From assembly GCF_000005505.3 (NCBI RefSeq), contig NC_016135.3, positions 23,282,613-23,346,612 on the forward strand: a DNA stretch of 64,000 nucleotides, given 5' to 3'. How positions within the stretch are numbered: the stretch's first letter is position 1; each line of letters begins with the position of its first letter. The notes under the pieces were generated by a model that was not told the origin of the DNA, made no database searches, and was given only the letters and a program-made list of their open reading frames with translations. Of this stretch, positions 34,160 through 47,300 are shown in pieces. This stretch comes from Brachypodium distachyon (lineage: Eukaryota > Streptophyta > Magnoliopsida > Poales > Poaceae). A program made the position numbers and the translations under genes.

Positions 34160-34613
34160 CTAGTCACCACTTGTTCCGCGTTCGTAGAAGTCCCCGCTAG
34201 GCTTGATGACCTCATTGTTGATGACATGGGCGAACTCCCTTTGAATGTTATACACGACCCATTTACGTCGGTGTGCCATTGTCATTCGGGGCCGCCAGTA
34301 CTCTTCCACAACCGCGATTGACCCCTTCCACTCAGGCTTGAACATGCTGGCATTCTCCATAAGGATGTGACAGCAGTAGTAGCCACAGTACACACTGCCG
34401 ACCAGCTGTTGCTGGCAAGGGAACCTGTGGTTGTGGTGAGACTCGTCTTTATAGCCTTTACCAGCTAGTTTTCCCTTTGTCACCACTTTCCAGACAGTGT
34501 TAATGAGTGATTTGATGGGTTTCCAGTACCGACCTCGAACACCCTTCTTCGGAAGTAGTGAATCGAAGTAGTACACCACGGACCAAGGCAAACAAATGAG
34601 TAGTGTCACCCAA
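34160..34613 (-). pseudogene. Ulp1-like C48 protease domain of CACTA second gene
   Basis: After an acceptor-like CAG on the minus strand the frame reads RDHWVTLLICLPWSVVYYFD and later RFPCQQQLVGSVYCGYYCCH. The order His-Trp ... Phe-Asp-Ser ... Gln ... Cys-Gly matches the His/Asp/Gln/Cys layout of Ulp1-type SUMO proteases (peptidase family C48). The segment itself is open for 149 codons after the internal ATG. It ends about 270 bp inside the left subterminal repeats, so it is the 3' terminal exon of the second gene. Ulp1-like domains are known in several plant transposons; their role is unclear. Catalytic competence is not proven. Confidence 0.65.
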
Positions 34614-36039
34614 TGGTCTCTGTTTTCAAAAGAAACAAATTTTAGTATCTAAGGGTGTATAAGAAAGACTGAATTAGAAAAAACAAATGGTTCCATATAT
34701 AAAATTCAACTTACTCCAAATTAAGGAAGAAGAGGATAAAGTCGTGGTTCGCGTATTTCTCCAGACATGCCACCAAGTATTTAGATAGCAGGGTTCTTGA
34801 GGGATCCTTTTCTGGCTCAAGACCGATGTCACCGTAGTTGAACACCACAGGGTCTAGAATGGCTACTTTTTTTACCTTCATTCGCCGCATTTCCCTTAGT
34901 TGGTAGGCAGACCACAACCTTAAGAGGTTGATATCAAGCTTTTGGCGGTTGAAGAGGTGGAACAGTTCGTTGAACTCCACTCCAAAGGTGATAGGACGTT
35001 CCTGAATGTTCCCAGTTTCTTGGTCAAAAAAGCCATAGTCTCGTGGGATTCGAACATTGATTTGTTGGGCATGTTGTTGAGAACCAGTTGATGCTTGCAT
35101 GTAGAACTGATGAAGCTCTTGCATCTCTCTGGACACGGCACGCAGGGAATCTTCAGTGACCATCGGTCTTCCATGATAGTAAATAAGCACCCGGTCAAAC
35201 TCCCTAGCCACGAAATAGGATCCGTCTACGAATCTCTGGCCTTGACGGAGGTTCTTCATGAGAATGTCAGGCCTATTGTCTTCCTAGACTCTAGTTATGT
35301 CAGGCACATAGTGCATCTCATCTTGATTGACATTGGAGGAGTCCTTGATGGTCTTGCCGCCGCGCCCCCTCTTTTTATGCCTCATCTTATTGTCCCATGC
35401 CTTTTGCTCCTCTGCCTTGTACTTGTCATCGATCTTGCGGCCACCCATGAACTTAGCGGCACCCAAGAGAGAGAAGGTAGGAGGGACGCTTCCAGCCTGT
35501 GCCGACCCTGTGGTCTGGCTATCTTTGAGCTGTGGGGCATCTACATTGCCCGCCCTTCATCTCCGCCGGCATCGACAGGAGGAAGTATCCTAGGGGAAAG
35601 GCTGAGTGGCGATTGAGAAGTACCTTTGTGGGCGGAGGGAGATGGAGTCATAGAGGGCCGGCGCTGGTTGTAGAGAGATACCAAGCTCCTAGGCCACATA
35701 ATTCGGTAGTTTGGACAACCGTCTAGGATATCCACGCCTTTCTCCGGAGGTAGCGGGATATCATAATCCCGATGCTCCTCGACGACGGGAGTCCACCATC
35801 ACACTCACTTGTGCGTTGTTCATGAGAATGCCGTGCACTAGTGGCGGTGATTGTCTGGGTATCAGGCGGCCAATGGCGCCTACAGACTTTCTAGGCTTGT
35901 CTACGTGGATACGCCACTTCACCGGTGCCTGCGCGTAACAAGAAAAAGGCGTACGTGTGTAAGATCTTTATTCATGAAGGTAAGGAGTGAAAAAGAGTTT
36001 GAAAAGATTGCTTACAAGGATGTTGTCGCTCGGACCCGG
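34614..36039 (-). pseudogene. Middle part of CACTA second gene
   Basis: Minus-strand exons upstream of the protease domain. 34711-35259 encodes a 182-codon open segment (MKNLRQGQRFVDGSYFVARE ... PITFGVEFNELFHLF ... DYGFFDQETGNI). 35284-35466 gives a basic linker (KRGRGGKTIKDSSNV) ending in an in-frame TAG. 35735-35935 carries APVKWRIHVDKPRKSVGAIG after a CGCAG acceptor, with more stops. The exon ending at a donor near 36015 (ATCCTT|GTAAGC) is split from its upstream half by the gypsy element. No domain beyond similarity to CACTA second ORFs is recognised. Confidence 0.6.
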
Positions 36040-36044
36040 ATCGT

Positions 36045-36893
36045 TGTCGTACCAGTGGCCCACGGGGTCCCACTGATACGGGACGCGTGGGTCACCAGTG
36101 ATGAAGCCTCATCAGGAAGGACTCCCGGGAAGCGACGAGCCCGGGAAGCCTGCCTTGAGGAGACGACCCCTAGTGAAGCTAAAGCTAAGGGTCCAGTACA
36201 AGATGCTCCCGGGAACCCCGGTCCCAGGAAGCCGAAGGAACGCCTCCCGACAACTAGCCGGTGTGCTAGCGGGGAAGGTGCACCCCAGCAACCCGCGCTC
36301 GGGCATGCAGGCGGGACTAGCAGAACAGTGAAGACAGGACAAGACGGCAGGCGCGGTGTATTTAATGCACCGACAGGAGTCTTATCAGCAGGCCTAGTCT
36401 TGCTTAGCAAGGCTAGAGCGACTACCCTACGAACCATTTTTCTACCGTGTACAGTGGACCGGGCGCTGCATGGCGTCCAACGTGGATGAGCAAAAGTGTA
36501 TTCCGTGTGGCTGTGACACACGTTTAGGCAAGGTGTCACGCTGCATGCATAGACACCTGTGGTATCCTCTTGTCTATAAAAGGAGGACCAATGTCATCGG
36601 TCAAAGGGTTCATCTCAGTTCAAACCCGAGTGAATAGAACATAACATAGCGTTCACCTAAGTAGCCAACCCGAAAACTCCCCGGGTGATCTGTACGCTCC
36701 CAAACTTGTAAATACAACTCAAAACAGGACGTAGGGTATTACACCTCCGGGTGGCCCGAACCTGGGTAAAACTCTTGTGTCTACACTTCGTGTCTATCGC
36801 CACGTCGGCGATCGCCGGAGCGATCACCTCGCCCTCCACCGAACCAAAAAGGGGGTGCTCAGCATCCTTGGTGCCGGAGACTGTGCTCTGACA
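36045..36893 (+). repeat. 5' LTR of the gypsy element
   Basis: About 849 bp ending CTGTGCTCTGACA. A TATAAAA box at 36575-36581 is a plausible core promoter. The last about 125 bp (from GGTAAAACTCTTGTGTC at 36768) are repeated at 47935-48063. TCTGGCGTGC directly after the LTR is the presumed degenerate primer-binding site. The left edge is uncertain. Confidence 0.7.
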
Positions 36894-36984
36894 TCTGGCG
36901 TGCAGAGAGCTTCGGGTGTCTGCCGGCGTCCTCGTCGTCAACACCGGCTTCTTCGCCTACGACATCTTCAACGACTAGCTCGCC

Positions 36985-38435
36985 ATGCTGCCCAAGAAGG
37001 CAGACGAGCCCCGGGTTGACTTGCACGACACTCTCGCCATGCGCACCCGGTCCCATGACGCTGCGCGCGCGTCACAAGTAAAAGGGGACCAGGGGTCCCC
37101 TCCCCAGCAGCAGCAACAGTCGCAGCTGCCACCTCCACCTCCTCAGCCGTTGGCAGACGACCGGCCGAGGGGGCCTGCGGCTCCTAGCACCGGAGCCAGC
37201 CACGCGAGCAGCCACAGTGTTGCACACGCCGGCCCGCGAGTCCACTCGCGGGCCGAAGACGAGCAGCGGCAGCTGTGCCATGAGCACAGCGCGTCGCGTG
37301 CGACGCCGACGGAGTCTCGCCCCCTTCACCTGAGGGCACCGGGTGAAAGGGCGGAGGGCAGCCGGTCAGAGAATCGGCAGCCTCCTGCCCAGACCCCGGC
37401 GGAAGCCATCATAGCCGCGCGTGTCATGGTGTGCTACGAGCCACTGCAAGGCACGCCGGCGCTTGAATCATGGAGTGCGGAGCTAGACGCGCTCCTTGCA
37501 CTCGCCGCCCAGCAGCCACAAGGCGAGGGCGCCCCAGCTGGTTCAGGCCGGGGGCAGAACCCGGGACACGGAGGCGCGCCCTGCGTCTCGGGGCAGGGAG
37601 AATACCCTCCCCCGCCAGGAGGGCAAGGAGGCGAGGATCCCGTGTGGTCTTCGGATTCGTCACCGACCGTTACACGGGGTGACGCGCGAGGCGTCCTCAA
37701 CGCCCGCCAGCAGGAAGACCTCCGCACGTGCTTGGAGCGCCGGCGCCGGTGTGAGGCAGAACGCCAGCACCCAGAGGAGTAGCAAGATGCTCCCATGGGC
37801 GCCGAGGACGGCTGCGCCGCGTTTACTCGCGAGCTGCGCCGGTTGATGTGGCCCTGCAAGTTCCGACCGCCGACGCTCGGAACGTACGACGGGACCGTGA
37901 ATCCCAAGGATTTTCTCCTTACCTACACGTTGGGCATGCACGCCATTGGCACCGACGACAAGGTCAGGGTCAATTGGTTCCCAATGGTCCTTAAAGGATC
38001 AATGAGGACTTTTTGCTCAACCTGCCCGCCGGGTCCATAGCCTCCTGGGCTGACCTGCGCGAGCAGTTCGTGAACGCGTTCCATGGCGGTTACAAGCACC
38101 CGGGAACCATGGTGGAACTGCACACGGTCGTGCAGAAACCGGAGGAGACGTTGCGGGACTTCACCAACAGGTTCTCGAACCTCTCCTACTCCATCCCTGA
38201 GGCGGAAGCGCCTCCATCATCCACACGTACGCCATCAACGTCCACGACCTGAAGATGTGTGAGAAGCTCAACACGCACTGGATCCGGACCACAAGGGATC
38301 TCTACGCTCTGGCGCACTTGTCACCCGAGCTTGCCGCCAAAGCACCGGCAAACGCACCAGAGGGCTCTGGGAAGAAGAGCTCCCGGAAACGTACGCCAAG
38401 AAGGCAGCGGCGGTAGGAGCATAGGGCAGCAAGCC
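36985..38435 (+). pseudogene. gag region of gypsy element
   Basis: The open frame from 36985 (MLPKKADEPRVDLHDTLAMR) has a Gln/Pro-rich head and runs to a TAG at 37780-37782. The same frame then resumes with the capsid-like core (FTRELRRLMWPCKFRPPTLG, TYDGTVNPKDFLL). Frameshifts near 38010 (before NLPAGSIASWADLREQFVNA) and near 38210 interrupt the rest. The Trp-Pro...Tyr-Asp-Gly layout is typical of Tat/Athila retrotransposon Gag, the particle protein. Confidence 0.8.
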
Positions 38436-38445
38436 GGAAGCGGCC

Positions 38446-39410
38446 ATGCGCTGCCCCATCCGCACCAACACCAACCACGACGCACCGGACTGCCGCCCTC
38501 TCCAGACCATCAAGGAGAAGCGTGAGCAGCGCCACGAGGAGCACCGCGCTGCCGGGGCTTGCTTCAATTGCGGGGACATCGGGCACCTCTCTCGGGACTG
38601 CCCGAACAACCCCCGCCGCGGAGCAGGCCGGGGCGCAGCTGGCGACGACAAAGGAGAACCCGTGGGGGGTCGCGGTCAGGCCCGTGGTGGCAAGGACCGG
38701 CCTCCCCGGGGACGCGACAAGCCTCGCGCTGAGCAGCACGGGGATGTCTACAGCGACGATGACGCCGATGAGCCTGGCTTCCAGGAGCCTCGCGACGTCT
38801 GCTACATCCACGGGGGAGCGTATGCTCTCACGTCTCACACCGCCGTGAAGCCGCTCATGCGTGAGGTCTGCACCCTCCTCCCCAGCGTGGAGGCGCAGCA
38901 GCCGTTGAGGTGGTCGCATGTGCCGATCACCTTCAACTCGGACGATCATCCGATCCGTCCCTTGGGTTCAGGGGTGCTCCCACTCGTAGTGTCGCCAATC
39001 ATAAACATCGTGACGGTAACCAAGGTACTGGTGGACAGCGGGGCAAGCCTCAACCTGCTGTCCGCCAAGCTGGTGGAAAAGCTTCAGCTCCCCCTGGAGC
39101 AGATGAAGCCCACAGACCTGTCCGGGGGATCAATCCCAGAATGGTGCAGCCCATGGGGCGAATCACGCTCCTGGTGATCTTCGGTTCCCGGAAAGCGTTC
39201 CGGACTGAGCACATCATTTTCGATGTGGCTCACACCCCGTTGCCGTACAACGGGATCATTGTTCGGCCAGCGCTGATCAAGTTCATGGCGGCAACGCATT
39301 GCGCCTACGGCATGATGAAGATGCCGTCAACATATGGCGTTCTCTCCATCAAGTGCGACCTGAAGAACACTGCTTGGTGCGTGGGCGAGGTCATGAAGAC
39401 CTTCGCTGTG
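38446..39410 (+). pseudogene. Gag zinc knuckle and aspartic protease region
   Basis: A CCHC zinc knuckle (CFNCGDIGHLSRDCP, nucleic-acid binding) is followed by a Gly/Arg-rich linker, an acidic stretch, and the retropepsin motif LVDSGASLNLLS at about 39030. A frameshift near 39120-39140 moves the protease C-terminal half (TLLVIFGSRKAFRTEHIIFD, YNGIIVRPALIKFMAATH) to another frame. The single-domain aspartic protease would process Gag-Pol; this copy cannot make one continuous product. Confidence 0.82.
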
Positions 39411-39684
39411 GCGGATCCCGGCGGCTACGACGTTGCTGGGAGCGAGGATCCACTTGCGGGTGAACAATCCGCACAGAAGAAGGCACGAGCCATTCTCGGG
39501 CAGGATGACGGGGGGCAGCTCCAGCCCGCGCGTAAACAAAGGCACGAAGCTGAAGGAGGAGGGCACCAAGGTCAAGAAGGTGCCCCTGCATGCCGGCAAC
39601 GAGGCACGCACCATTTCCATCGGTGCGAGCCTCGGCGACAAATAGGAAAGCGCCCTCGTTGCCTTCCTCCGGGAGAACTCTGAC

Positions 39685-41189
39685 GTGTTCGCTTGGGAGC
39701 CGTTAGATCTTCCCGGAGTCCCTAGGGAGGAGATCCAGCATCGGCTGTCGGTGTGGCCAGGCGCGCGGCAAGTCAAGCAGAAGGGTCGCCGAAAGGCACA
39801 AGAACTCAAGGACTTCATACAGCAGGAAGTGCAGAAGCCCAAGAACACCAGGGCGATCAAGGAAGTGTTGTATCCTACTTGGTTAGCAAACCCTGTTGTA
39901 GTCCCTAAGGCTGGAAATAAATTGCGCATGTGTGTAGATTTTACTGATCTTAACCGTGCATGTCCTAGGGACCCCTTCCCTGTAACCCGTATCGATCAAA
40001 TAGTAGATTCTACGGCGCCTTCTCTGGTACCATCAGATTAAGATGGCAGTCGAAGATGAGGAGAAAACAACGTTTATCATCCCGGCTGGCTGCTACTGTT
40101 ACACGTGCATGCCTTTCGGGTTGAAGAACGCGAGCTCGACATTTCTGGGAACCCAGCTAGGCCGGAACATGTCTGGGACCCCAGCTAGGCCGGAACATCG
40201 AGGCCTACATGGACGATATCGTCGTCAAGTCGCGGCGTAGGGACTCGCTCGTCGGCGACCTGCAGGAGACGTTTGACAACCTCCGCAGGATCAAGCTCAA
40301 GCTTAACCCCGAAAAGTGCACGTTCGGTGTGGACTCGGGACACTTGCTGGGCTTCTTGGTCTCTCAAAGGGGAATCGAAGCCAATCCACAGAAGATCGAA
40401 GCGATCGAGAAGATGGAAGCACCCCGCAAGGTTAGAGACGTACAGCGCCTCAACGGGTGCGTGGCAGCGCTAGGGCGTTTCATCTCAAGGCTGGACGAGC
40501 GAGCCATGCCTTTCTTCAAGGTGATGTAAAAGAAGGGTCCAATCAATTGGACTCCTGAGGCGGAAGCGGCGTTCCAAGACCTAAAGAGGTACCTGAAGTC
40601 GCCGCCGATCCTCGTCGCCCCCAAGCCGGGCGAGCCGTTGCTGCTGTACCTGGCAGCAACGGACCAGGTGGTGAGCTTCGTGCTCGTTGCCGAGAGGGAA
40701 GAGCAAGTCCCGGGGGTTGAGACGGAAGGGCCGGGGGCTCCCGGTGAGCCGACAGAACCCCCGGCTACCTCCTCTGCCCCTGGATCCGAGGGACAGCCCA
40801 TGCAGGCTGCCCCCCGCAAGCGGCTAGTACAGCATCCCGTGTACTTCGTTAGCACGGTGCTACGCGATGCCCGGGTACGGTACCCGCAGGTCCAAAAGCT
40901 TCTGCTTGGGATCCTGCTCGCTTTAAGGAAGCTGCAACATTACTTTCAGGCGCACATCATCACGGTGGTGTCGGGGTTCTGTTTGGAGAGGGTCCTCACC
41001 AACCGTGAAGCCACCGGAACGGTGGCCGAGTGGAGAATGGAGCTGGCGGAGTTCCGGCCGCGTTTCGCAAACACCAAAAGCATCAAGAGCACCGCTCTCG
41101 CTGACTTCGTCGCAGAGTGGACGTTGATAGGCATAGATGAAGAAGAGCCGGAAGTGAGCCTTCCCGGCACATTGGACGAAGGGTACTAG
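39685..41189 (+). pseudogene. Reverse transcriptase and first RNase H region
   Basis: Motifs in order: WLANPVVVPKAGNKLRMCVD, FTDLNRACPRDPFPV, then a TAA at 40039 where the FLDAYSGYHQI segment expected by the family is missing, then CYCYTCMPFGLKNASSTF, the catalytic YMDD at 40206, and the RNase H connection (INWTPEAEAAFQDLKRYLKS). A 28-bp tandem duplication (40146-40198, AGCTAGGCCGGAACAT) and a TAA near 40527 also break the frame. RNase H continues through LVQHPVYFVSTVLRDAR to the stop at 41187. Confidence 0.85.
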
Positions 41190-41192
41190 GTC

Positions 41193-42961
41193 ATGTACTT
41201 CGACGGCGCCTTCTGCTTGCAGGGCGCCGGTGCCAGAGTGGTGATCGAGTCGCCCACCGGAGACCAGCTCAAGTTCGTGATACAGCTCGACTTTGCCAAC
41301 TCCACCAACAACACGGCAGAGTATGAGGGACTACTTGCCGGGCTACGCACGGCGATCACCCTCGACATCAAGCGCTTGGTTCTTCGCGGAGACTCCCAAC
41401 TTGTGATCAACCAGGTAAACAAGGACTACGACTACCTGCAATGGCAGCGTACGTGGAGGAAGTGCGAAAATTGGAGTCCAAGTTCAAAGGACTTCGATTT
41501 GAGCACATAAAGCGCAAGGACAACTTTGTTGCGGATGAACTGTCCAAGTGGGCAGCGGAACGCAACAAGGTGCCTCCTGGGGTGTTTGTGCAGAGGCAGT
41601 CGAAGCCCTCTGTCGACCCCAAGGCAGTTGCCGGGGAAGCCCCTCCGGCAACTCAAGGTGACTCTGCAGCTGCAGGAGACTATGCCGCCAAATTGGTGAC
41701 ATATACTAGCCGGGAGCCACCACCTTGGGGGACGGATATTATTCGCTACCTCAAGGAAGGGACTCTCCCAGAGGAAGACGTTGCCGCGGAGCGAGTAGCC
41801 CGACAAGCTAAAATGTACGCCCTGGTGGACGGAGAACTCTACCGAAGGCGTCCTAACAGAGTCATACTCCTCTGCGTGCCCCAGGAGGAAGGGCGCGCGT
41901 TGCTGGAAGATATACATCGAGGCACATGCTCGCACCATGTGGCCTCCAGGGCACTAGCTGGGAAAGCGTTCCGGCACGGCTTCTACTGGCCGACAGCACT
42001 AGCCCATGCCGACAATTAGTCACGAGCTGTGAAGCATGCCAGTTTCACGCCAAGAAGAGCAACCAGCCAGCGCAAGCCCGTCAAGTCATCCCGTCCTCGT
42101 GGCCGTTCGCGGTCTGGGGGCTGGACATCGTCGGCAAGCTACCGAGAGCAGTTGGCGGCTACGAGTATCTACTTGTGGCCATCGACAAGTTCTCGAAGTG
42201 GATCGAGGTGGAGCCTATCCGAGCCATCATGGCGCAGGCGGTCATCAAGTTCTTCAAAGGCATTGTGTGCCAGTTTGGTGTGCCTAACGGCATCATCATC
42301 GACAATGGCACGCAGTTCACTAGTGCGGTGTTCCAAGCTTACTGCGAGGACATGGGCACTAGGATTCACTTTGCCTCCGTCGCTCATCCGAGGAGCAATG
42401 GGCAAGTGGAGCGAGCCAACGTGGAAGTGCTGCGGGGGCTCAAGACGAGAACCTTTGACAAGCTCAAAGGCCATGGGAAACACTGGGTTGAAGAACTCCA
42501 GCCCGTGTTGTGGTCACTGTGGACCACACCGAGTCGGGCGACGGATCAAACTCCGTTTACCCTCGTCTACGGGGCAGAAGCTGTGCTGCCCCTCGAGCTC
42601 AAGTATGGGTCACCTCGGGTACGCGCGTACGGCGACAAGAGCGAACACACGCAGAGGATTGATGACCTTACCTTCATCGAGGAGATTTGATGCCGGGCTG
42701 TTGTACGAGCTGCAAGCTACCAGCAGGGACTCTACGTCGTTATCACGATAGAAGAGTCCGTCCCCGGGGGCTCGAGGTTGGAGACCTCGTCCGGCGCCGG
42801 ATACAACGAACGAAGGCCGGGAACAAGTTGACTCCAATCTGGGAAGGCCCTTTCCGGGTAGTGCAGGTGACCAGACCGGGGGCAGTCCGGCTGGAAACCG
42901 AAGAAGGCTTGCCGGTGCCCAATAGTTGGAACATTGAGCGCCTACGCAAGTTCTACCTGTG
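41193..42961 (+). pseudogene. Second RNase H and integrase region
   Basis: MYFDGAFCLQGAGARVVIES, NNTAEYEGLLAGLRTAI and LVLRGDSQLVINQVN form an archaeal-type RNase H, the Tat-clade hallmark. After a shift near 41440 it continues to FEHIKRKDNFVADELSKWA. Integrase follows: a partial HHCC zinc finger split by a TAG at 42017 (ending CEACQFHAK), then the catalytic core with the Asp-Asp-Glu residues in WGLDIVG, IIDNGTQF and NGQVERANVE. After the stop near 42690 a C-terminal chromatin/DNA-binding tail (LEVGDLVRRRI ... GPFRVVQV ... WNIERLRKFYL) ends at 42961. Confidence 0.85.
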
Positions 42962-44306
42962 AAACGGTGGTGCCTTACTCACGGGTGACGTTGCGGCAGC
43001 GTACCACTTTAAGCTAGTGTAGCCGGGCAAGGCCCGATTGTGATCCGCTAGTACAAAGTTGAATAAAGATAAGTGTTGCATTGGTAAATATTGTGCTTTG
43101 CTGTTTGTAAATGCTTCTGTCTCCTGCTCTAGGTGCACAGAATTGTCTCCTCATCCTTGGCTGTGAGCAGGGGGCTGCCGGAACCCTGAAAACCAAGCTC
43201 GTTGCCGGGACGCCCCGGAACGAGGCCTAGCAGTTGCCTGACCCGTCCGCAACGTGCTACGTGCCAGCGAGGCACCGTGGAAATGTAAATATGCTCACAA
43301 CCAGGTTTGAGGTCGACTCTTCTATGCCCGGGGGCTGGGAGGCAGGAGGTTATCCAGTTGATGATGTTTTTCGTACATTTCGATTTTTTTTGCTATGTAC
43401 CTTGGGCACTGCAGGAATCTGACACACAGGATAGGGATGAGGCGAAGGCGCACTGTGACGCTCGTGGGGCGGTCACGGGTGTCGTCGTCTTGCGAGTAAG
43501 TTGTACATATATGGCAATTACTTCGAGGCTTGATGCAGGAAACTGAGACAGGGCCAGTGCCTCCACACGGCGACTGGTGGTCCCGGGCGTGTGGAGGCAA
43601 GAACGGCGCTTTGGCTATTTAAGGAGACCAGGGCAAGTGCAACGCCAGCAACGGGCAAGAAGGCAAGAGATGTCGCAGAGAGGCGATGGTGGTGCATCCC
43701 TCTGCGCTTGTCATTGAGGGTGTTCTCACCATCGCGGCCCTGCCACATCTCTTACGAAACGACACAAGAAATGGCGATGAGACAAGCGAGAGGCGTCGTA
43801 AAGGCACGGTGGTGGTGCATGCCTCCGCGGCTCCGAAGGCGCTGCTGGAGGGTGCACTGCCACCGCGTCCTTGCCACGGCTCTCAACAAGGCGAAACAAG
43901 TCCAAAAAGAACGGGAAGCTAAGTATCTCATTTTGGGTCCTTGGGTTTTCGCGGGTCCGTCCCGGAGGCGTGTGCGCTGGGGTAGTTAACTCGCAGGCGG
44001 AGTGACTAACCGCTGCTGTTTGGTCCTAGGTCGGCACCGCGGGTCCGTCCCGGGTCCCTTGTCTGGCCAAGCATGTGGTTAGCGAGTCCCCGGGTACGCA
44101 AGACTAAAACACGGGAAGAACAGAGCCCCTCCCGGGCGAGCTAGTTTTAGGAAAATAAGCAAGTAAAAATAGCATCGGATATATATTAAAGCTTGGGCAA
44201 AACAAGTTGACGAATAACACTGATAATGACAAGAGAAACCTAACATAAAAAGTTCTAAGGCGCACGCGCCACTTGCAGGGAAATAAAAAAAAGAGAAGGA
44301 AGGGAA
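42962..44306. other. Gypsy 3' non-coding region with internal repeats
   Basis: This lies between pol and the antisense ORFs. Two related blocks (about 43670-43745 and 43790-43875) share GGTGGTGCATGCCTC-like and GGGTGTTCTCACC / GGGTGCACTGCCACC-like segments, a diverged direct repeat of about 120 bp. Short ORFs have no recognised domain. Confidence 0.5.
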
Positions 44307-47300
44307 CTACGCGGGAGGTGCTCCCGGGGCGACTGCGTCGGTGTCAGGAGCATCCTCGGCATCGGGGGCTTCTCCGGCAACCTCCTTAGTAGCGGCTTCG
44401 TCTTCATCGACCTTGCCCTGCATTCGCGCCACCATCTCGTCCACGACGCCCTGCACCGCCTCCCGGTGGGTCTTGGCCTCTTCCTCCTCCGACCAGGCGT
44501 CGAAGACCGACTCGAATGGAAAGTCGGGGTGGGCGGAGTGGACCCGGGTGAGAGTCTGCCCGGCGACCTGCTCGGCCGCACGGCCGACTTGCCGGTCCCC
44601 GAAGGCCGTGACACAGCTCTGTAAGCCGCTCAGCCGGCCGACAAAGTCGGCAAAGAACGAAGTGAACCTCCCCATGTCTGCCCCATCGAAGAAAGCCACA
44701 GGGATATCGAACCCCTGCAGCGCATCCACCGTCGAGTTGGTCAGCTTCTTCAGCCTGGCCACCTCCCCTGCGGGCCCGCAGCTCTGTGCACGCACCGCGA
44801 GCCTCCTGGGCCTACAGCTTGTGCTCGTGGCACTCGGACTTCAGCCTACCGATCTCTGACGCCTTCTTGGTGTTGTCGTCGTCGATCAGCCGGAGTTCCT
44901 GCCGCACCATGTCGAGCTCGCCCTGAAGGGACGAGCTGGCATCTTGGGCGGCCTTGAGCTGCCCTGCAAGCTCGCGCTCCCGGGAGAGGGCCTGGTCCCG
45001 TAGCTCCTTCTCCCGGCACACTGAGGCTTCGGCTGCTATTGCGGCCGCCGTCTCCAGCTCTCCGACCTCGCGGCGGAGGTGCTGGATCTCCAGGGATTAG
45101 CCGGACAGTAAGTCCGTCTTCTCCCGACGATGCCCTTGGAACGAGTCCAGAGCCGCCTGGTGCTCCTCCCCGCTCTTGGCGTGTGTGGCCTTCACCAGCT
45201 CGAGCCCCGCTGGTGCTCTTGCTGGAGATCCCACAGCTGCTGGAGGACCTGCGCCTCCGGCACCCCTTGCATAGCAGGCGTTGCCCCGGCTTGCCGCGCC
45301 TACTGGAGCTCCTCTCGGAGCCGCTGCAGCTCGGTGCGCTGCTCCTCCGCATCCCGTCGCGCTGTGCCCAGTTCCGCCACGACGTGGGCATGGTGCTGCT
45401 GCGCGTCGTTGAAGAAATCGAATAACATCCACTGCTGTTGGCTGTTGTCAATCACTTGGTGTTCGTGCTGGAACACGCTGGGAGCGAGGGTGATCCGACC
45501 CCAAGTCCGCCCGGCGGGCTCCCCTGCTCCCAGGCTGAAAGTGGCTCCGGCGAACCCCGCTGCGACCGTCTGCGACCCCGAGGGCGCGTCGGGATATGAT
45601 GGCGCGCCCCCGGCCTAGCCGGGCCCCGTTGCGCCCTGCTCGTCCTGAGGGGCGAGCTGGGGGCTCGCGGGCAGAGCACCACCACCCGCCCCGGCTGGAG
45701 GAGGCTGCTCTTTGACGCCCGCCTCAGACAACGCTCCCTGCGTGGCATCACCTGTGACAGCAGTCACGACCCTGGCAGGCGCCATGACCGATTGCTGAAG
45801 GGCTCCGACGGAGGCAACCTCCGCCGGAGCTTCGTCGTCGACCTCGCCAGTGAGGTCGATCACCCGCACCTCTGTAGGGGCAGGCGCAGCCAGAACCCCT
45901 CCGGCAATAGCACGAACGGCTCCTGCATAGAGCGTGGAGATTGGCACGAACAGTAAAGGAGGTGTTCGAACTTGCGCGTACTTGCCGCCTGGCCGGTGCC
46001 CTGCGAGCTCGAGTCAGGGATCCTTGGGTCGAACGGCTCCTGCGTCGAGCGTGGGGATTGGCACGAATAGTAAAGGAAGTGTTCGAACTTGCGCATACCT
46101 GCCGCCGGGCCGGTGCCCTGTGAGCTCGAGTCAGGGATCCTTGGGTCCCCTGCGGCCGCTGCCACCGTCGCAACCGCTGCGTTAGCAGCGTCTTAGTCGC
46201 CGTCGCCCGATGCCGGGCGAGGCTTCTTGGTTGGGGCTGCCGGCGACATGCTGGCCTGCCCCCTCTTCCCCGACGAATTGGAAAACGCAAAAATAGATTA
46301 GTCAGTCACAAAATAATTTCGCGAAATCAAAACTGTTCTGGACAACATTGGACTTACCCTGCCGGCTTGAGCTTGAGCACCCTGTCCGCCAGGATGCTCC
46401 TTGACGGAGGGCCGCTTCGCGTAGGGGGAGCGGTCGGAGTTGCCGGGGTGGTCGGGGCGGCTGCTGCCACTGCGCCACTGCCGCCGGAGGCCCCAAGCCT
46501 CACGCCGTCGTGAGGCTCATGGAGCCGCGGGCTGGCCTCCCGCCTGCCCGCCCGCTCCGCCGCGGACCGCCTCACCAGGGGGACGTCGTCGTCCTCCTCC
46601 GACACGACTTCGCCGGCTGCCGGGGGAACGTCGTCGTCGTCGTCATCACTGAGGTCTCCTCCGACGCCCAGCGAGGAGTCGTCGGAGTCCGAGCCCTATG
46701 CCTTGGCGGAGGCCTGGCCTTGGCCCCCTTTTCCTGAGTCGGCAGTCGGCTCCTTGCCCTTCTGGGACCGGGGCTGCGGGGGTGAGGGTTGTGCCGAGGG
46801 TTCCTCCACGATCCCCCACTTGTCGCAGAGTGGGAGATCCCGGGCTCCCGGGTTCGGGATCCCGGCGTGGAGCGAGTGCGCTCTAGGCGGGAGCAGCCGG
46901 TAGGGTTCGTCCTCGCCGGTGATACCCTTCACCCAGAACTGCACTTCCTCCGGGAGGAGGTCCGTGCGCTGCAGCCGTGTCCGGTCGCCGGCCCCAATGT
47001 ACATCCACGCCGGATGCGAGCGCCGCTGCAGGGGGGCCACGTGCCTCCCGATGAAGTGGCACGCCACATCTGTGTCCGTGAGCCCAGCCTCACGGAGCGC
47101 CTTGCTCTTCACACAGATTGGGGCCAGCTCCTCGTCCTTCTGGTCGCGGAGCGTCCAGTCGTCAGAGCCCTTCGGAGGCCCGAGGGGCTCCTCATGGAAC
47201 TCCTGGAGCTCGTCGGTGCGCACCCAGCACCAGTCGCGGCGCCACTCGTGCTCGATCTTCTTTTCCCCAGCTCATTGAATTCCGATTTGATCCTGTCGCG

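Noticed and set aside
35851..36539. 212- and 175-codon ORFs on opposite strands
   Set aside because: They lie across the gypsy LTR boundary and have no known domain; LTR composition explains them.
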